From contig NZ_JAAAKZ010000013.1 of NCBI RefSeq assembly GCF_009905605.1, positions 94,143 through 158,142 of the forward strand: DNA of 64,000 nucleotides. Direction: 5' to 3'. This document shows positions 25,774-34,335 of the stretch, one piece after another. The first letter of the stretch is position 1; each line of letters opens with the position of its first letter. The translations under genes and the position numbers were made by a program. This DNA is from Runella sp. CRIBMP (GTDB taxonomy: Bacteria; Bacteroidota; Bacteroidia; Cytophagales; Spirosomataceae). The notes beneath the pieces were generated by a model that saw only the letters and a program-made list of their open reading frames with translations, did no database searches and was not told the DNA's origin.

Positions 25774-26130
25774 GCAATTTGATTTGTTAGAGTTGATAAA
25801 ATGAAAATTAAAAACGGTAAACTAAAGTATACATCTAAAAGCAACCTATTCCTTCTAAGCAAAAGCAAAAAAGGCGATTGCGGTTATTCAATCAAAAAAC
25901 TACCAAAATAGATTTTTGTTAGTTGTATCTACAAAAAAGCAAGGGAGTGATTGTTTAGGTTAAGCTCCTGAGCCGATTCGAGCAGAATGTGAAAGATGGC
26001 TCAACAACAGAAAGTACAAATTTGCGCATTGGAATAATTAAGCAAATCACCCTTTTTTAGGGATATTTTTCTTTCTGTATTTTCATTGGCTAACCGTTCC
26101 ATTGACTATTAGTGCAGATATCTTCAAAAA
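25774..26130 (-). other. Long putative 5' leader of the SusC operon
   Basis: From the predicted start of transcription near 26130 to the SusC ATG there are about 355 nt without any coding frame. The region is AT-rich near the gene and has mixed composition farther out. No riboswitch consensus was recognised. A GTGCAG...CTGCAC hairpin lies at its very beginning. Leaders of this length upstream of susC genes can be sites of post-transcriptional control, which is an inference here. Confidence 0.4.
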
Positions 26131-26137
26131 CCTGCAC
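26112..26137. repeat. Variant of the GTGCAG...CTGCAC element
   Basis: GTGCAG (26112-26117) and CTGCAC (26132-26137) are inverted copies, with an inner ATATCTTCAAAAAC closely resembling the inner GTTTCTCAAAAC of the element at 18860-18885. The inner arms no longer pair well, so this looks like a decayed copy. It overlaps the predicted -7 box. Confidence 0.5.
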
Positions 26138-26168
26138 AAAGGTACTGATTGATACTTAAAAAGTCAAA
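26137..26168 (-). promoter_or_regulatory. Bacteroidota-type promoter of the second SusCD operon
   Basis: On the minus strand TTTG (26168-26165) is followed after 20 bp by TACCTTTG (26144-26137), an exact match to the -33/-7 consensus TTTG-N19to21-TANNTTTG. Transcription should start near 26130. Confidence 0.6.
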
Positions 26169-26184
26169 ACATCAGGGCGATTCA

Positions 26185-26203
26185 ATCCCCTGAAAAAGGG
26201 GAT
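26185..26203 (-). terminator. Weak hairpin after the ATP-grasp-like gene
   Basis: ATCCCC (26185-26190) and GGGGAT (26198-26203) form a 6-bp stem with a 7-nt loop, 25 bp after the stop of the ATP-grasp-like gene. There is no T-run behind it, so termination here is uncertain. Confidence 0.3.
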
Positions 26204-26227
26204 ACTTGCATTGAGTTCCCTCCCCCA

Positions 26228-27424
26228 TTAAGGTTGATAAAAACAAGTACTTCCGCCTACCCACGTAAAATCTTTATTGAATCTCACCCCAATCATTTCG
26301 CCCCTACTCAGCCGACTTAGGCTCGTCAATAGCTGTGGACGTGGGGCATTATCCTCCCAAACATAGAGCATTCTGATTTCACATTTCACCAACCCATCTG
26401 GTGCTTCAATGACGGGCTCATACGTTACTTTTCGTTGTAAAATCCAATTTTCGGGGTCGGTTACTTCCTCAATATCCTGACGCGTAACTTGGATTTTTAC
26501 GCCACTCCCTGCAAAGGAAAAGAGCGGTTTCAGCACGTAGTTTTCTAAATCTTCGGGAAAATCATCGGTGTATTCACTCAAAAAATGGGTATCTGGTACA
26601 TAAGGACTTTTCAAATACGGAAGTGTATACTTACTGATTCTAAAAAACCAATTAGGGTGTCCTACCCACGTCACGTCAACATCATCCGTGAGGTCAAACT
26701 CAGTTTGAAGATCGGGGAAATTATTTAAATCATCAAAGATAAGTCGGTTGTAGATGCGCTTGATTTCGATGGTCTGGCCGTCTTTCTCGTAAAAAAGCTG
26801 ACGACCTACTTTTTTAATTTTAGTATAACAAACAGCTTTTACGCCCAACAGGGCCTCGGTCACGGCAAAGTCAATACGGGTCTTTTGCTGCTCCGGATAA
26901 ATTTCCAACAAAATCACATTTTCGGGGTTTTCATTCCCCAAAATCACCGCTTTCAACTTAGCAATGTATTCTGCCTGATTGGAAATACCGCTGAAATAGT
27001 TAGTGAACTCGGCTGGAACAGGAAAGTAATCACGGAATTTTTCGGTCACGTAGGTCTGGAATCCAAAAATAGATGGGAAACCCTGCAACTCAATCAATTG
27101 AGGCATCAACTCACCGTTTTCATCTTTACAAACGGCAAAGTCGATGGCTAAAAACGAAGCATGGTCATTTTCGTGGGGGACAAATTGCCCTGGCGGAATA
27201 GCGTGCTGGGTCTTGGCTTTAAAATGGGGCCCAACAATCACATCAATAAAAGACTCTCCCGCTTCAATCAATTTGTTTTTAAGGCCTGCTGGCACAAAAA
27301 CGGGGGTTTCTGCCACTCGAAACTCCAATTGACCCGGCCAATCGGCCTGAATACCTTTGATGAATTCATTGTATTTTTCATCGCTAAAAGCAGCGTTGTA
27401 AGTTTGTCTTAGGGAAGAAATCAT
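26228..27424 (-). CDS. ATP-grasp-like protein paired with a glutamine amidotransferase
   Basis: This 398-residue soluble protein has no exact family I can name. The C-terminal third looks like an ATP-grasp nucleotide site: NYVLKPLFSFAGSGVKI (Lys and flexible glycine loop, about residues 292-308), the hinge-like WILQRKVTYEP and CEIRMLYVW, ending in RLSRGEMIGVRFNKDFTWVGG. The N-terminal half has conserved-looking PPGQFVPHENDHASFLAIDFA and LIELQGFPSIFGFQ, recalling the substrate and metal region of glutathione-synthetase-like ligases. ATP-grasp enzymes join a carboxylate to an amine through an acyl phosphate. It starts 69 bp after a class I glutamine amidotransferase gene on the same strand, suggesting amide formation with glutamine-derived ammonia or a related reaction. 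Function is inferred only. Confidence 0.6.
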   Translation of the reverse strand: MISSLRQTYNAAFSDEKYNEFIKGIQADWPGQLEFRVAETPVFVPAGLKNKLIEAGESFIDVIVGPHFKAKTQHAIPPGQFVPHENDHASFLAIDFAVCKDENGELMPQLIELQGFPSIFGFQTYVTEKFRDYFPVPAEFTNYFSGISNQAEYIAKLKAVILGNENPENVILLEIYPEQQKTRIDFAVTEALLGVKAVCYTKIKKVGRQLFYEKDGQTIEIKRIYNRLIFDDLNNFPDLQTEFDLTDDVDVTWVGHPNWFFRISKYTLPYLKSPYVPDTHFLSEYTDDFPEDLENYVLKPLFSFAGSGVKIQVTRQDIEEVTDPENWILQRKVTYEPVIEAPDGLVKCEIRMLYVWEDNAPRPQLLTSLSRLSRGEMIGVRFNKDFTWVGGSTCFYQP

Positions 27425-27493
27425 AGGTTATAGAGGGCGTTTACCCAAACAAAATTGCAATAAGTTGTTCTAACTAAAATGAAAGCTCCAAAT

Positions 27494-28327
27494 TTACACC
27501 AACTGGGCTCCTACCAACTGCTCCGCCGCCCGTTGAAGAAAAGTGGGAATAATGGCCGCTTCGGTGCGCAGGATTTTGTCGGGGTCTTGCAATGAATTGA
27601 CCATATCGTTGTACTTGGCTTCACCGTAATTTTTAATAATCAAGCTCCGCTTTTCTTCTTTTTGAAAATGACGCAACATGCCTTCACCGTCGGCTTCGGG
27701 ATGAAACTGCGTACCGAAAATCTCCCGTGAAAATCGTACCGCCATCACGGCCCGTTCCAAATGCGCTACGTGAGGTCGTTCTTTTTCGATGCAAAGCACT
27801 TTGGCTCCCATGCGTTCTAGCTCATGATAGTTTGGCTCAATGACTTGATAGTCGCGCGAATCAACGGCAAAGAATGGATCTAACAATTGTTCGAAAACAG
27901 GTTCTTTTAACCCAAATTGAGTTTTATGCATCGGAAAAATACCAAAAGACGTTGACCGCCGCTTACATACCAGACCGACGTTCCAATGCAAACAGGCCAT
28001 TTGATACGAATGACAAATCAGCATCAAGTGTTTTTTTTGCGGATGGTGCGGCTGGCGATTGTGTTGCCAAATTTGGTCAAGCAACATAAAAAAGGGCTTC
28101 TCCCAAGGCTCACCTACGGGCACGGGATTTCCAGGCCCACCCGATGAAATATAAATATCGTAGCTTAAATCAGGGACGTCGCATTTTTGACGAACATCAA
28201 ACACTTCATAACTGCCTTCGATTTCCTCCTGTGCCAGAAAATTCTCCACCAATGTTTTAATACAACGCATACCTTCGTTGGCATGACCGTCGTACATGTC
28301 CAAAACGGCAATCTTAATGCGCTCCAT
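27494..28327 (-). CDS. Class I glutamine amidotransferase-like protein
   Basis: The ATG at 28327 (MERIKIAVLDMYDG) is preferred over an in-frame ATG 51 bp upstream. The 277-residue protein keeps the class I triad: nucleophile Cys in LMLICHSYQMAC (about residue 105), and His and Glu in GTQFHPEADGEG (about residue 206). An oxyanion-like SSGGPGNPVPVG lies near residue 62. The nucleophile elbow reads CHS rather than the common GxCxG. These domains release ammonia from glutamine for a partner synthase, and some act on gamma-glutamyl compounds. The C-terminal tail of about 60 residues is extra. The ATP-grasp-like gene directly downstream is the likely partner. A terminator precedes it, so it is probably the first gene of a two-gene operon. 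Confidence 0.8.
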   Translation of the reverse strand: MERIKIAVLDMYDGHANEGMRCIKTLVENFLAQEEIEGSYEVFDVRQKCDVPDLSYDIYISSGGPGNPVPVGEPWEKPFFMLLDQIWQHNRQPHHPQKKHLMLICHSYQMACLHWNVGLVCKRRSTSFGIFPMHKTQFGLKEPVFEQLLDPFFAVDSRDYQVIEPNYHELERMGAKVLCIEKERPHVAHLERAVMAVRFSREIFGTQFHPEADGEGMLRHFQKEEKRSLIIKNYGEAKYNDMVNSLQDPDKILRTEAAIIPTFLQRAAEQLVGAQLV

Positions 28328-28359
28328 GAGCTTTTTGTTAATTGTGTTGCTAAAAATAG

Positions 28360-28424
28360 AAAAAAAACATACCGCCACATCACTTAAAATCTTAAAAAAA
28401 GAGTTTAAAGGCTGTGGCGGTATG
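28360..28424 (-). terminator. Terminator with large loop after the Gfo/Idh/MocA gene
   Basis: Arms 28368-28379 (CATACCGCCACA) and 28413-28424 pair perfectly over 12 bp. On the minus strand the stem is followed directly by eight T residues. The 33-nt AT-rich loop is unusually large. It ends transcription of the oxidoreductase gene before the amidotransferase start at 28327. Confidence 0.65.
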
Positions 28425-28517
28425 GAACTTAGTTCGTTAAAACGTTCCGCAAAATTACGGAAATATTATCATCGTTTAACGATATGTATCAAGAACGGTT
28501 CAACTATTCCTCAGAAT

Positions 28518-29663
28518 CTATACTTGAACCCAACGTTGCTCGCGGCTACTTTGGACGATTTTATCGCACAATTTAAGTTCGCGAAGCCCATCGGCAAAGG
28601 TCGGATACGTCGGATTTTCGGGACGACCGTTGCGAATGGCCGCATAAACTTCCTTAAATAATTGCTTCGACGTATCGGGAAATCCTTCGTTGTGGCCACC
28701 CGGAAACGTTAATAAAGGACGTACTTCTTCGTGCACCAATGCTGGGTCACGAATCAAGGACTGGTTGTACCCGTCGCGGCGCCCAATCCACATTTCGTTG
28801 GGCGCTTCTGAGCACCAATTAAAGGTTTGATTCGATCCGCTGATTTCAAGCGTGGCGCGGTTTTTACGTCCCGCTGCTACCTGACTGACCGTTGCAACGC
28901 CCTTGTTTCCGTTTTCGAAACGGTACAGAATAGAGGCGTAATCTTCGGTGGTAATGGGTACCTCTTCGTAGTCTTCGGCCTGTAACAGCTTGCCGGAATA
29001 AGTAGCAATCGCTTTTTTAGGCTTCATCCGGGTTTTATGGACGGTATTAAAATCAGCCATTACTTCCGTGATGTGCAAACCGGTGATGTATTCAATCAAA
29101 TCAAACAAGTGAGAGCCTATATCAGCCACGGCCCGTGAATCACCCGACTGCGACGGTTCCAAACGCCAGTTGTAGTCGGTAGGCAGAAACAACCAATCCT
29201 GAAGATAGCTTCCCTGAACTGAATACACCTCGCCTAATTCGCCTTTTTCGCGCATGGTTTTCATCTGACGAATGAGCGGATAGTAGCGCAAATTGAAGTG
29301 AACAGCATTCACCAATCCCAGTTTATCCGCCAATTCTACGAGTTCTTCGGCTTCTTCGGTGTTGGTGGCCAAGGGTTTTTCACACACCACATTTTTGCCC
29401 GCCAACAATGCTTTTTTCGATTGCTCGTAGTGCAAAAAGTTGGGCGTACAGATGTGAACACACTCAATGGAATCGTCTTTCAGCAAATCATCAAATGAAT
29501 CGTAGGCTTTGGGAATCCCCAGCGACTTAGCGCGGGCCTGTGCAATCTCAGCCGAAAAATCAGCAATACCTACGACTTCAACATCTGGCAAGCGGCGAAG
29601 TGCTTCGATGTGCGCGGGGCCAATAAAGCCGAGCCCTACAACGGCTACTTGGGTTTTTGACAT
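28518..29663 (-). CDS. Gfo/Idh/MocA family oxidoreductase (cytosolic)
   Basis: The 381-residue protein starts directly with the Rossmann motif VAVVGLGFIGPAHIEAL and has no export signal, unlike the family member at 15051-16166. The signature NVVCEKPLATN (about residue 96) supplies the conserved EKP Lys. The C-terminal domain includes AVADIGSHLFDLIEYITG with the catalytic-type D-x3-H pattern. It probably oxidises a sugar, sugar acid or inositol with NAD(P). It is 53 bp downstream of the sulfatase gene on the same strand, so the two may act on one sulfated or modified sugar, though this is only inferred from order. Confidence 0.87.
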   Translation of the reverse strand: MSKTQVAVVGLGFIGPAHIEALRRLPDVEVVGIADFSAEIAQARAKSLGIPKAYDSFDDLLKDDSIECVHICTPNFLHYEQSKKALLAGKNVVCEKPLATNTEEAEELVELADKLGLVNAVHFNLRYYPLIRQMKTMREKGELGEVYSVQGSYLQDWLFLPTDYNWRLEPSQSGDSRAVADIGSHLFDLIEYITGLHITEVMADFNTVHKTRMKPKKAIATYSGKLLQAEDYEEVPITTEDYASILYRFENGNKGVATVSQVAAGRKNRATLEISGSNQTFNWCSEAPNEMWIGRRDGYNQSLIRDPALVHEEVRPLLTFPGGHNEGFPDTSKQLFKEVYAAIRNGRPENPTYPTFADGLRELKLCDKIVQSSREQRWVQV

Positions 29664-29716
29664 AGTATTTTTGGGTTTTGAACGTGGGTTTGAATTTATT
29701 CTTTATCGGTGAATTA

Positions 29717-31369
29717 TTAATTGAGTTTCAGTACTACAACGGGGCTTTTCTGATAACCAATGCGATGCGCCACCACGTACAACGAATCACCTGCGGAGGC
29801 ATTGATGGGTTGCGTATATACTTTCCAGCTTGGGTCTTTCCAACGTTGTTTGTAGCCAATCGAGGCGCCTTTGGTGGCGCAAGATAAAGTAATTTTAGAA
29901 AATTCAGGCTGTATTTTGGGCGTTTCCGTGACGGGCGCCTGCTCTTTACCGTTCCACCAACGGCGCACCATCTCCATTTCGGGTTCGACGGCGGTATCAC
30001 CGACCTTCTGAATCCACGCTTCGTATACTTTCCGCAATTCTTTCAGTTTGGGTTGGTATTGAGGTAGCTCTGCAAGGTTATTGAACTCATAGGGGTCCTT
30101 TTGGCAATCATACAATTCTTCTTTGGGTTTGGTCGGCCTAAACCACAAAGATTGAGCAGCATTGAGTTTTCCCTGCTCTTTCAACGCCAGTATGGCCCGC
30201 ATGGAAGGCTGTTGCAAGCGGTATTGAATATTTTGATAGTAGGGCTTTTCGGGCATATAGTTTCGCACATATCGGTAGCGGCTGTCGCGCACGGTTCGTA
30301 CGCGGTCGTATTCTGAATCCATCCGGTCGCGGGCGGCGAAGGTATACTGACGAGGTTTAGGTGCCTGCTGTTTCCCCAGAAACGCTTGCCCCTGCAAATG
30401 CGCGGGAATGGGCAAATCTACCAATGACAAAACGGTGGGGGCCAAGTCTACAAAACTGATGAATCGGTGATCGACAACGCCTTTTTTACTTTTTTCAAAG
30501 GGATTTTTTACAATAAACGGTACCCGCAGGCCACGGTCATAGATTTCCCGTTTTACAAAAGGTAGCCCGTCGCCATGGTCGGAATAAAAGAAAACGATGG
30601 TATTTTGCTCAAGGCCATCTTCTCGAAGCTGCGCTAGAATTTTACCCGCTTGTTCGTCCATTACCATGGCATTGGACAAATGCCGCGCCACGTCCAGACG
30701 CACTTCTGGTACATCAGGATAATACGGCGGCAACACCACGTCTTCTGGTTTTACCAATAAAGGCTCTTTGGCCCGCACCCAAACTTGCGACTCGTGCGTG
30801 ACGGTAAGATTAAAAATGGCAAAGAAAGGCTGATTTTTATCCGTTCTGTTGCGCCAGTGGGCTTTGTTGCTGCTTTCATCCCAAACGGTGGGGGGCGCTT
30901 GAAACTGATAATCCTCTTTAGAATTGTTGGTGCAATAGTACCCCGCCGCCCGTAGATATTCGGGGAAACATTTTACTTCTTCGGGCACAACCGCCGAATA
31001 ACCTTTAAAACCAGGAGGATAGGCATCAAGTGCCGCCGCTGAGGCCGCCAACGTGCGCATATTTTGGGTGCCGATAGACTGCTGATACATGCCCGTAATA
31101 ATGGCCGAACGGCTCGGAGCGCATACCCCTGCGGTGGCAAAGGCATTGGTAAATCGAACCCCTTCTGCCGCCAAACGGTCAATATTCGGCGTTTTCACCA
31201 GTTTATTTCCGTAAGCCCCCAATTGAAAACTCATGTCTTCGCAAGTAATCCATAAGATATTGGGCGGGGTTTTCGTTTGTATCGGAGCAGAAGCAGGTAC
31301 AGGCTGCGGAAGGCGAAAAGCAAAGAATGCGGCACATACAACCACCGGCAGAAAATAGGTATGTTTCAT
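29717..31369 (-). CDS. Secreted sulfatase (arylsulfatase/heparan-N-sulfatase-like)
   Basis: The 550-residue product has an N-terminal signal region (MKHTYFLPVVVCAAFFAF). The sulfatase core begins at NILWITCEDMS (metal ligands near residue 44). The formylglycine motif CAPSRSAIITG contains Cys83, the residue converted by a maturase that is not in this window. Other typical parts are VFFYSDHGDGLPFVKREIYD with the metal-binding Asp-His and the C-terminal NNLAELPQYQPKLKELRKVY. These enzymes remove sulfate esters or N-sulfates from polysaccharides or glycosaminoglycans in the periplasm. The oxidoreductase gene downstream may process the resulting sugar. The N-terminal metal motif is ED rather than DD, as in some heparan-N-sulfatase relatives. 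Confidence 0.9.
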   Translation of the reverse strand: MKHTYFLPVVVCAAFFAFRLPQPVPASAPIQTKTPPNILWITCEDMSFQLGAYGNKLVKTPNIDRLAAEGVRFTNAFATAGVCAPSRSAIITGMYQQSIGTQNMRTLAASAAALDAYPPGFKGYSAVVPEEVKCFPEYLRAAGYYCTNNSKEDYQFQAPPTVWDESSNKAHWRNRTDKNQPFFAIFNLTVTHESQVWVRAKEPLLVKPEDVVLPPYYPDVPEVRLDVARHLSNAMVMDEQAGKILAQLREDGLEQNTIVFFYSDHGDGLPFVKREIYDRGLRVPFIVKNPFEKSKKGVVDHRFISFVDLAPTVLSLVDLPIPAHLQGQAFLGKQQAPKPRQYTFAARDRMDSEYDRVRTVRDSRYRYVRNYMPEKPYYQNIQYRLQQPSMRAILALKEQGKLNAAQSLWFRPTKPKEELYDCQKDPYEFNNLAELPQYQPKLKELRKVYEAWIQKVGDTAVEPEMEMVRRWWNGKEQAPVTETPKIQPEFSKITLSCATKGASIGYKQRWKDPSWKVYTQPINASAGDSLYVVAHRIGYQKSPVVVLKLN

Positions 31370-31511
31370 TCAAAAGAACGGTTAGAAGATGTCTCTTTTT
31401 AAGGCGTTTAGCGCCGATTTTTACTGATGCCTGTTTTCATCTCATTGATAAAATTTTAATTCGTTTAATAACTTTTAACAATGTTTCGGCCTTTTCAAAC
31501 CTGTAAAGACG

Positions 31512-31519
31512 TACTTTTG
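31512..31519 (+). promoter_or_regulatory. -7 promoter box for lptD
   Basis: TACTTTTG matches TANNTTTG and lies 20 bp before the proposed TTG start at 31540, giving a very short leader. No perfect -33 TTTG is seen at 19-21 bp upstream. The box supports a start close to 31540 rather than farther upstream. Confidence 0.4.
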
Positions 31520-31539
31520 CAAATAAAGCATGTGTAAAA

Positions 31540-34335
31540 TTGTTCTCTTCCAATCGTAAAATCAGTGCGCGTGTGGCTATAAGCCTTCTCTGGCTGACCT
31601 TTCTGGGGGTTGGCTTTGAGGCTTTTTCACAGGTATTAGCCCCCAAAAGACTATCCACTCCCGTTTTTTTGGATTCTATGAAAAGGGCCACTCCAGTGGT
31701 TCCGAAGGTCATTTCTGCCGTGGGTATCAATGCCGACAGCACCCAAACCGATTCACTCCAATCCGACAGTGATTTAAAAAGTACCGTAAAATACAGCGCC
31801 CAAGACTCAACCGTCATGGACCCAGGGCAGCAGGAAGTTCATTTGTATGGTAAAGCAAACGTCACGTATGGGGCCATCATTTTGGATGCCGACTATATCC
31901 GTCTCAACTGGAAAACCAACGAGGTATTTGCGCGAGGCAATTACGATTCAACCGCTAAAAAGTGGATTGGGCAGCCCATCTTTCAGGACAACGGCGAAAA
32001 ATACGATACCAAAGAACTCCGGTATAATTTTAAAAGTAAAAAAGGGTTTATCAAAGGTATTGTAACCCAACAAGGCGACGGTAATATCCGGGGCACAACC
32101 GTCAAAAAAGACGAAGAAAACAATATGTACGTGAGAGGCTCAATTTATACCACCTGCAACTTAGCCCAGCCTCACTTTCACATTGCAGCCAGAAAAATCA
32201 AGGTTATTCCCGAAAAACAGGTCATCTCTGGGCCTTTCCACTTGGTCATTGCCGATGTACCTCTGCCCGTGGGCTTGCCATTTGGTTTTTTTCCCGTTCC
32301 AAAGAAAAAAGAAATCGGCACTTCGGGTATCATTATGCCTCAATACGGCGAAGAGCCCAACGGTCGGGGATATTACCTGCGCGATGGTGGCTATTACTGG
32401 GCCATCAGCGAAAAAATCAACATGAATTTTACGGGGCAGATTTATTCTAAAGGAAGTTGGGGTTTAGGAGTTGCCTCGACTTATGCCCAAAAATACCGTT
32501 ACAGCGGAAGTTTTAACGCGCGCTTCAACCGCAATTTGCAAGGAAATGAAGTGAAAGCCTTGAACAGACCGCGCAATGATTTCAGCCTCACGTGGAGTCA
32601 TGCGCCCGTGCCACGAGGGACCTCAAGTTTTGGCGCTTCGGTCAACATCGGAAGCAACAGCTTTAATCAGTTTAATGAATTTAGCACCACGCGGTACATC
32701 CAAAACGTGGCGAGTTCGTCGGTCCAGTACAACAAGCAATTTGGGCAATTTGCCCGTATAGGAAGCAGCATCCGCGTCAACCAGCGGTTTCCAGACCGTT
32801 CCAAAGAAACCCGAGATTCGTTGGGACGCGTGACCAATACCGACCCTGGTGCGCTAGATGCAGGGATTGACTTCAACTTTGGAATTAACCAAATTGCGCC
32901 GTTTGCCCTAAAAGGCGGCACAGGTGCATGGTACGAAAGCTTCCGTTTAGGAATGGATTTTAGCGGCGGTATCAGTGCCAACAATACCAAGGTTTTCGCT
33001 GATACTTCTACGGCCCGGCTGGGATTTTCGCTCTTTAACCCACCCACGGTAGTTACCCCAGAATCAGGAGCACCTACTACCTACGCCTTAAACTCCCAGA
33101 GTTTACCCGAATTCATTAAAAATGGTCAACTCACTGGGCGCTTTTCGGTCCCGATTTCATTACCCAATATCAAGTTATTCCGCTACATCAACATTACCCC
33201 TGGCATTTCACTGTCGGGAGAAACCTTTACTAAGAAGTTCAAATATGAGTACATGGGCAACAACAAAGTGAAGGTCGATACCCTTCAGGGCTTTTACTTT
33301 GCCAACAACGTTTCGTTTAGCGCCAGCATGAACACCCGAGTATACGGCACCTTCTTTTTTCACGGCAAACGACTGGAAGCCATTCGACACACTTTAATTC
33401 CTTCGGCCAGTTTCAGCTACGTTCCTGACCAATCAAATCTTTTTGAGAAAACCGTCGTCAACCAACGCGGCGACGTGAGGTACCTGAATCGCTACCGCAC
33501 CATTGGTGGTAACCTCACCACTTCGGGCACCTCTGCGGCGGGTATTTCGTGGAGTTTGAACAACTTATTTGAAGCCAAAATGCGTCCCAAATCAGATTCA
33601 ACGGGTAAGCAGTTTGAAAAAAAATCTATTCTGGACAACCTCAGCCTAAACGGCTCTTATAACCTGCTGGCTGATTCATTGAAAATGTCGGACATTAGCC
33701 TCAACGCCAATGCCCAGCTTTTCAAGAATTTGAACTTTAACTTTTCGGCCAATTTTGACCCGTACGCCTACGTAAAAGACGAACTTTATGGTACAGTAGG
33801 TAGAAAAATCAACCGCTGGTCGTTTACTGAAAAGCAAGGATTGGCCCGGCTCAACAACGTCAATGTAGCACTAAGCACTCGTTTTGCACCCAAAGGCTCC
33901 GATAAGCCCAAAAAAGCCAACACTCCAAATACCGAAGAGCAACAGCGCCTCATCAATGCCAACCCAGACGCCTACGTAGACTTCAACATTCCTTGGACGC
34001 TCAATTTAAGTTATAACTTTGGGTACTCACGCCAAGGGCTGTCCAAAGGAACCACCATTCAGGCTTTGCGCGTCAACGGTGATTTCAGCCTTACGCCCAA
34101 CTGGAAATTTGTGTTTGATACGGGCGTCGATGTTGTTGCCAAAGCCCCTTCCATCACCAATATCGGCATCACCCGCGACCTACACTGCTGGGAAATGTCG
34201 TTTAACTGGACACCATTTGCGGGTTCGGGCATTCGGGCCAACAACTATTCGTTTGAAATCCGGGCCAAATCGGCACTGCTACGTGACTTAAAACTCTCTC
34301 GCCGCCGCTCGTTCTACGACCGTGGCAGTTTCTAG
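31540..34335 (+). CDS. lptD: Putative LPS assembly outer-membrane protein LptD
   Basis: The 931-residue product inserts lipopolysaccharide into the outer leaflet of the outer membrane. It has a signal region (ISARVAISLLWLTFLGVGFE), an OstA-like N-terminal domain at about residues 85-205 (VTYGAIILDADYIRLNWKTN; FNIRGTT-like NIRGTTVKKDEENNMYVRG), and a C-terminal barrel typical of the Bacteroidota LptD type (GPFHLVIADVPLPVGLPFGF; SGIIMPQYGEEPNGRGYYLR). The frame has no ATG before residue 47, and starting there would remove the signal peptide, so TTG at 31540 is taken as the start. Its stop overlaps that of the convergent asparagine-synthetase-like gene by 4 bp. Confidence 0.88.
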   Translation: MFSSNRKISARVAISLLWLTFLGVGFEAFSQVLAPKRLSTPVFLDSMKRATPVVPKVISAVGINADSTQTDSLQSDSDLKSTVKYSAQDSTVMDPGQQEVHLYGKANVTYGAIILDADYIRLNWKTNEVFARGNYDSTAKKWIGQPIFQDNGEKYDTKELRYNFKSKKGFIKGIVTQQGDGNIRGTTVKKDEENNMYVRGSIYTTCNLAQPHFHIAARKIKVIPEKQVISGPFHLVIADVPLPVGLPFGFFPVPKKKEIGTSGIIMPQYGEEPNGRGYYLRDGGYYWAISEKINMNFTGQIYSKGSWGLGVASTYAQKYRYSGSFNARFNRNLQGNEVKALNRPRNDFSLTWSHAPVPRGTSSFGASVNIGSNSFNQFNEFSTTRYIQNVASSSVQYNKQFGQFARIGSSIRVNQRFPDRSKETRDSLGRVTNTDPGALDAGIDFNFGINQIAPFALKGGTGAWYESFRLGMDFSGGISANNTKVFADTSTARLGFSLFNPPTVVTPESGAPTTYALNSQSLPEFIKNGQLTGRFSVPISLPNIKLFRYINITPGISLSGETFTKKFKYEYMGNNKVKVDTLQGFYFANNVSFSASMNTRVYGTFFFHGKRLEAIRHTLIPSASFSYVPDQSNLFEKTVVNQRGDVRYLNRYRTIGGNLTTSGTSAAGISWSLNNLFEAKMRPKSDSTGKQFEKKSILDNLSLNGSYNLLADSLKMSDISLNANAQLFKNLNFNFSANFDPYAYVKDELYGTVGRKINRWSFTEKQGLARLNNVNVALSTRFAPKGSDKPKKANTPNTEEQQRLINANPDAYVDFNIPWTLNLSYNFGYSRQGLSKGTTIQALRVNGDFSLTPNWKFVFDTGVDVVAKAPSITNIGITRDLHCWEMSFNWTPFAGSGIRANNYSFEIRAKSALLRDLKLSRRRSFYDRGSF

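Noticed and set aside
26228..31369. A single operon from sulfatase to the ATP-grasp-like gene
   Set aside because: A terminator with a T-run at 28360-28424 separates the sulfatase/oxidoreductase pair from the amidotransferase/ATP-grasp pair.
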